Assembly: GCF_001955715.1 (NCBI RefSeq)
Contig: NZ_CP019239.1
Span: 992,001-1,056,000 of the forward strand
Source: Rhodoferax saidenbachensis
GTDB lineage: Bacteria; Pseudomonadota; Gammaproteobacteria; Burkholderiales; Burkholderiaceae_C
Reading direction: 5' to 3'
Length of the DNA stretch: 64,000 nucleotides
In this document: in pieces, positions 61,729 to 64,000 of the stretch
Layout of the letters: each line of letters opens with the position of its first letter
How positions within the stretch are numbered: position 1 is the first letter of the stretch
Notes under the pieces: model-generated
Seen by the model: only the letters and a program-made list of their open reading frames with translations
The model's database searches: none
Told to the model about the DNA's origin: nothing
Program-made: the position numbers and the translations under genes

Positions 61729-63291
61729 TTGAATACTGAACTGACCCCTTCCGTTGCCCCCGCAGTTTCCAACGAACTGAACGCGGACACCCCCATCATG
61801 GCCTTTGCCCAGCTGCAACTGGCCGCCCCACTGGCGCGCGCCGTGGCCGAGATGGGCTACGAGTCCATGACCCCGATCCAGGCCCAGGCCATCCCTGTGG
61901 TGCTGACCGGCAAAGACGTGATGGGCGCCGCCCAGACCGGTACCGGCAAGACAGCCGCTTTTGCGTTGCCCCTGTTGCAGCGCCTCATGAAGCACGAAAA
62001 CGCCTCCACCTCTCCTGCCCGCCACCCCGTGCGCGCATTGGTGCTGCTGCCAACCCGTGAGCTGGCCGACCAGGTCGCCCAGCAAGTGAAGCTGTACGCC
62101 AAGTACACCAACCTGCGCAGCGCCGTGGTGTTTGGCGGCATGGACATGAAGCCCCAGACCCTGGAGCTGAAAAAAGGCGTGGAAGTGCTGGTGGCCACGC
62201 CCGGCCGTCTGCTGGACCATATCGAAGCCAAAAACGCCGTGCTCAACCAGGTTGAGTACGTGGTGCTGGACGAAGCCGACCGCATGCTGGATATCGGCTT
62301 CTTGCCGGACCTGCAACGCATCCTGTCCTACCTGCCCAAGCAGCGCACCACGCTCTTGTTCAGCGCGACCTTCTCGCCTGAAATCAAGCGCCTGGCCAAC
62401 AGCTACCTGCAAAACCCGGTGACCATCGAAGTGGCGCGTTCCAACGCGACGGCTTCCACCGTGGAACAGCATTTCTACAGCGTCAACGAAGACAGCAAGC
62501 GCCACGCGCTGCACCAGATCCTCAAGCAACGCGGCATGAAGCAGGCGTTTGTATTCGTGAACAGCAAGCTGGGCTGTGCCCGCCTGGCCCGTTCGCTGGA
62601 GCACGAAGGTCTCAAAACCGCTGCACTGCACGGTGACAAGAGCCAGGACGAGCGCCTGAAGGCGCTGGAATCCTTCAAAAAGGGCGAAGTGGATTTGCTG
62701 GTGTGTACCGATGTGGCCGCGCGCGGTCTGGACATCAAGGATGTGCCTGCGGTGTTCAACTTCGACATCCCCTTCAACGCCGAAGACTATGTCCACCGCA
62801 TTGGTCGCACGGGCCGTGCCGGTGCGGCCGGTCTGGCAGTGACTTTTGTGGGTGGTGGCAATGATGCCCGCCTGCTGGCCGACATCGAGAAGCTGATCAA
62901 GACCAAGATCGAACTCGAAGCGGTGGAGTTTGAAGAAGACCAGCCCGATATCCGCAAGCAAGGCCGTATCAACGATGGCCGCCGCATGTACCACGAAGAT
63001 GGCAGCAGTGTCGGTGGCGACAACGGCCGCAGCGCCGGTCGTGGCGAAGGCCGCGGACCCCGTGACGACTCTGGTCGCCCCCGCGTACCCCGCGCTCCGC
63101 GCAACGACTACACCCGCCCGGTGCCGGTCTCGCGCGATCCGTTCTTTGACAAACCCTACGAACCGGCTCCGGTCGTGGCTGAAGCCGCATCAACCCCGTC
63201 GTGGGAAGCTACGGCCCGTACGACCACACGGAGCATCTCGGCCAACATCAAGCCCAAGCGCAAAGTGGCGGCTCTGTTCAAGACAGAATAA
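61729..63291 (+). CDS. rhlE: DEAD-box ATP-dependent RNA helicase, RhlE type
   Basis: A 520-residue helicase. The Q motif region (FAQLQLAAPLARAVAEMGYE, PIQAQAIP) is followed by AQTGTGKT (motif I), PTRELADQVA (Ia), TPGRLLD (Ib), VLDEADRMLD (II), FSATF (III), VCTDVAARGLDI (V) and HRIGRTGRAG (VI). The C-terminal 120 residues are Gly/Arg-rich and basic. It unwinds RNA in ribosome assembly or decay. The start is uncertain: a TTG at 61729 gives a plausible N-terminal extension, whereas the ATG at 61798 gives the minimal RhlE N-terminus; neither has a strong ribosome binding site. Confidence 0.88.
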   Translation: MNTELTPSVAPAVSNELNADTPIMAFAQLQLAAPLARAVAEMGYESMTPIQAQAIPVVLTGKDVMGAAQTGTGKTAAFALPLLQRLMKHENASTSPARHPVRALVLLPTRELADQVAQQVKLYAKYTNLRSAVVFGGMDMKPQTLELKKGVEVLVATPGRLLDHIEAKNAVLNQVEYVVLDEADRMLDIGFLPDLQRILSYLPKQRTTLLFSATFSPEIKRLANSYLQNPVTIEVARSNATASTVEQHFYSVNEDSKRHALHQILKQRGMKQAFVFVNSKLGCARLARSLEHEGLKTAALHGDKSQDERLKALESFKKGEVDLLVCTDVAARGLDIKDVPAVFNFDIPFNAEDYVHRIGRTGRAGAAGLAVTFVGGGNDARLLADIEKLIKTKIELEAVEFEEDQPDIRKQGRINDGRRMYHEDGSSVGGDNGRSAGRGEGRGPRDDSGRPRVPRAPRNDYTRPVPVSRDPFFDKPYEPAPVVAEAASTPSWEATARTTTRSISANIKPKRKVAALFKTE

Positions 63292-63308
63292 GAAGTTCAG
63301 CTTCTGTG

Positions 63309-63339
63309 AAAACGGCGCCTTGTGCGCCGTTTTGCTTTT
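63309..63339 (+). terminator. Rho-independent terminator of rhlE
   Basis: A perfect 10-bp stem, AAAACGGCGC / GCGCCGTTTT, with a 5-base loop, followed by GCTTTT, 17 bp after the rhlE stop. Confidence 0.88.
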
Positions 63340-63406
63340 GGCAGGCGGGAATATGCGGCGTGTGTTCCTCGCCTGCAGAGGACCAGGGGTGAATGCCTCC
63401 GCTCAT

Positions 63407-63590
63407 GTCCCCCGCCCGCTGTGTGGGCTCCTCCTTTACTTCGCTGCGCCACTCACCCCAGTTCCTCCGCTCGAAGCGTAGTTATCGACCGTTGCACTCC
63501 AACCAAACCGGATCGGGTGGGGTGGGCGTTCTGCGCAGGTAAAGGAGGAGCCCGCAAAGCGGGCGGGGGACACGGAGCAGAACGTCCACC
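63407..63590. repeat. Large inverted-repeat element in the rhlE-apaH gap
   Basis: Inverted arms at 63407-63439 and 63539-63571 (33 bp, two mismatches) include GTAAAGGAGGAGCCC and GCGGGCGGGGGAC. A second interleaved pair lies at 63521-63534 (GGTGGGCGTTCTGC) and 63577-63590 (one mismatch). No gene is visible in the 351 bp between the two convergent genes apart from the rhlE terminator. It looks like a dispersed, hairpin-forming repeat rather than an insertion sequence. Confidence 0.65.
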
Positions 63591-63642
63591 CTGCCTGAGG
63601 CAGCCCACACGGGGCCTTGCGGTTGTTTAGCAAAGGACCTGT

Positions 63643-64000
63643 CTATTCCCCAGGCTTCTGCGACTGCTCACACTTCACCTGGATCAACTCGGTCTTCCAA
63701 GGAGCATCCGCACCAGAAGCTTCCACGCGCAACGCACTCAGACACCCGCCCCACACACAACCGGTATCCAGCGCCAGCACGTCCGGGCGGTCCAGCCAGC
63801 CCAGCGTGGACCAGTGGCCGAAGGCTACTGTTACATCGCGCGTTTGCCGGTCCGGCACGTCAAACCAGGGCAGGTAGCCCGCAGGCGCGGTGTCGACATT
63901 GCCGGTGCTTGCAAACTCCATAGCGCCTTGCGGTGTGCAAAAGCGCAGGCGCGTGAGGGTGTTGACGATCACACGCAGCCGGTCTGCACCGGTTAGCGCA
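63643..64000 (-). CDS. apaH: Bis(5'-nucleosyl)-tetraphosphatase (symmetrical), C-terminal part
   Basis: The gene enters from the right edge; only the last 118 codons are present. [52 protein letters not shown] and [16 protein letters not shown] match the C-terminal half of ApaH, which cleaves Ap4A to two ADP. The histidine in FGHWS is a metal ligand. It converges with rhlE. The catalytic N-terminal motifs are outside the window. Confidence 0.87.
   Translation of the reverse strand, partial: ALTGADRLRVIVNTLTRLRFCTPQGAMEFASTGNVDTAPAGYLPWFDVPDRQTRDVTVAFGHWSTLGWLDRPDVLALDTGCVWGGCLSALRVEASGADAPWKTELIQVKCEQSQKPGE

Noticed and set aside
1..64000. CRISPR arrays, tRNA, rRNA, prophage or complete insertion sequences
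   Set aside because: No regularly spaced repeats, cloverleaf sequences, rRNA segments, integrases or transposase genes were recognised on either strand.

Overview
The window looks like a chromosomal segment of a beta-proteobacterium of the Burkholderiales, most likely a Comamonadaceae member near Rhodoferax or Polaromonas. The support is high GC with strongly GC-biased third codon positions, tightly overlapping operons, four BMP-family nucleoside-type substrate-binding proteins, a Pel operon of beta-proteobacterial layout, and many copies of a short GCTAT...GGAGC...TTGCGCA...GGGCTAGAGGCC repeat that I associate with comamonads. No rRNA, tRNA, CRISPR array, prophage or complete insertion sequence was seen.

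Layout. (1) 0-4.2 kb: an oxidative hexuronate/aldarate cluster with a TRAP solute-binding protein, an SMP-30-type lactonase, uronate dehydrogenase, a FadR-type regulator and glucarate dehydratase; two near-identical candidate operators flank the regulator gene. (2) 4.2-7.3 kb: 8-oxoguanine deaminase divergent from glycerate 2-kinase. (3) 7.4-22.9 kb: a diguanylate cyclase and a UDP-hexose epimerase converge on a full pel exopolysaccharide operon, pelA-B-C-D-E-F-G. Here pelA is broken by a frameshift in a G7 tract and pelB is split into an inner-membrane TPR protein and a secreted SPOR/TPR/beta-barrel protein. (4) 23-34.9 kb: purine catabolism with xanthine dehydrogenase, a LysR regulator, a BMP-type ABC importer, a Rieske oxygenase and adenine deaminase. 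(5) 34.8-39.5 kb: a MocR regulator, a Sel1 protein, a flavin reductase and an orphan BMP binding protein. (6) 39.5-55.1 kb: two long operons and a single gene that I read as one regulon for linear ureides (triuret, biuret, 1-carboxybiuret, allophanate). (7) 55.1-57.8 kb: a fourth BMP binding protein behind a structured leader, then guanine deaminase. (8) 57.9-64 kb: an MFS exporter, dCMP deaminase, a small protein, a YpfJ-type metalloprotease, RhlE helicase and the ApaH C-terminus, with two large inverted-repeat elements between them.

The most interesting part is region 6. One operon encodes a BMP-type importer, a clear biuret hydrolase and a paralogous cysteine hydrolase that may be a triuret hydrolase. 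The other encodes allophanate hydrolase, a taurine/nitrate-type ABC importer and AtzG-AtzE-AtzH homologues. Triuret hydrolysis gives 1-carboxybiuret, which is the substrate of AtzEG, so the two operons join into a branched route from triuret or biuret to allophanate and ammonia. Identical perfect palindromes (ATCTTG-N4-CAAGAT) precede both operons. Beside xanthine dehydrogenase, guanine, adenine and 8-oxoguanine deaminases, this suggests use of purines together with their oxidation products as nitrogen sources.

A second theme is a short repeat that lies inside coding sequences (glycerate kinase, XdhA, XdhB, an ABC ATPase, guanine deaminase) without breaking the reading frame.
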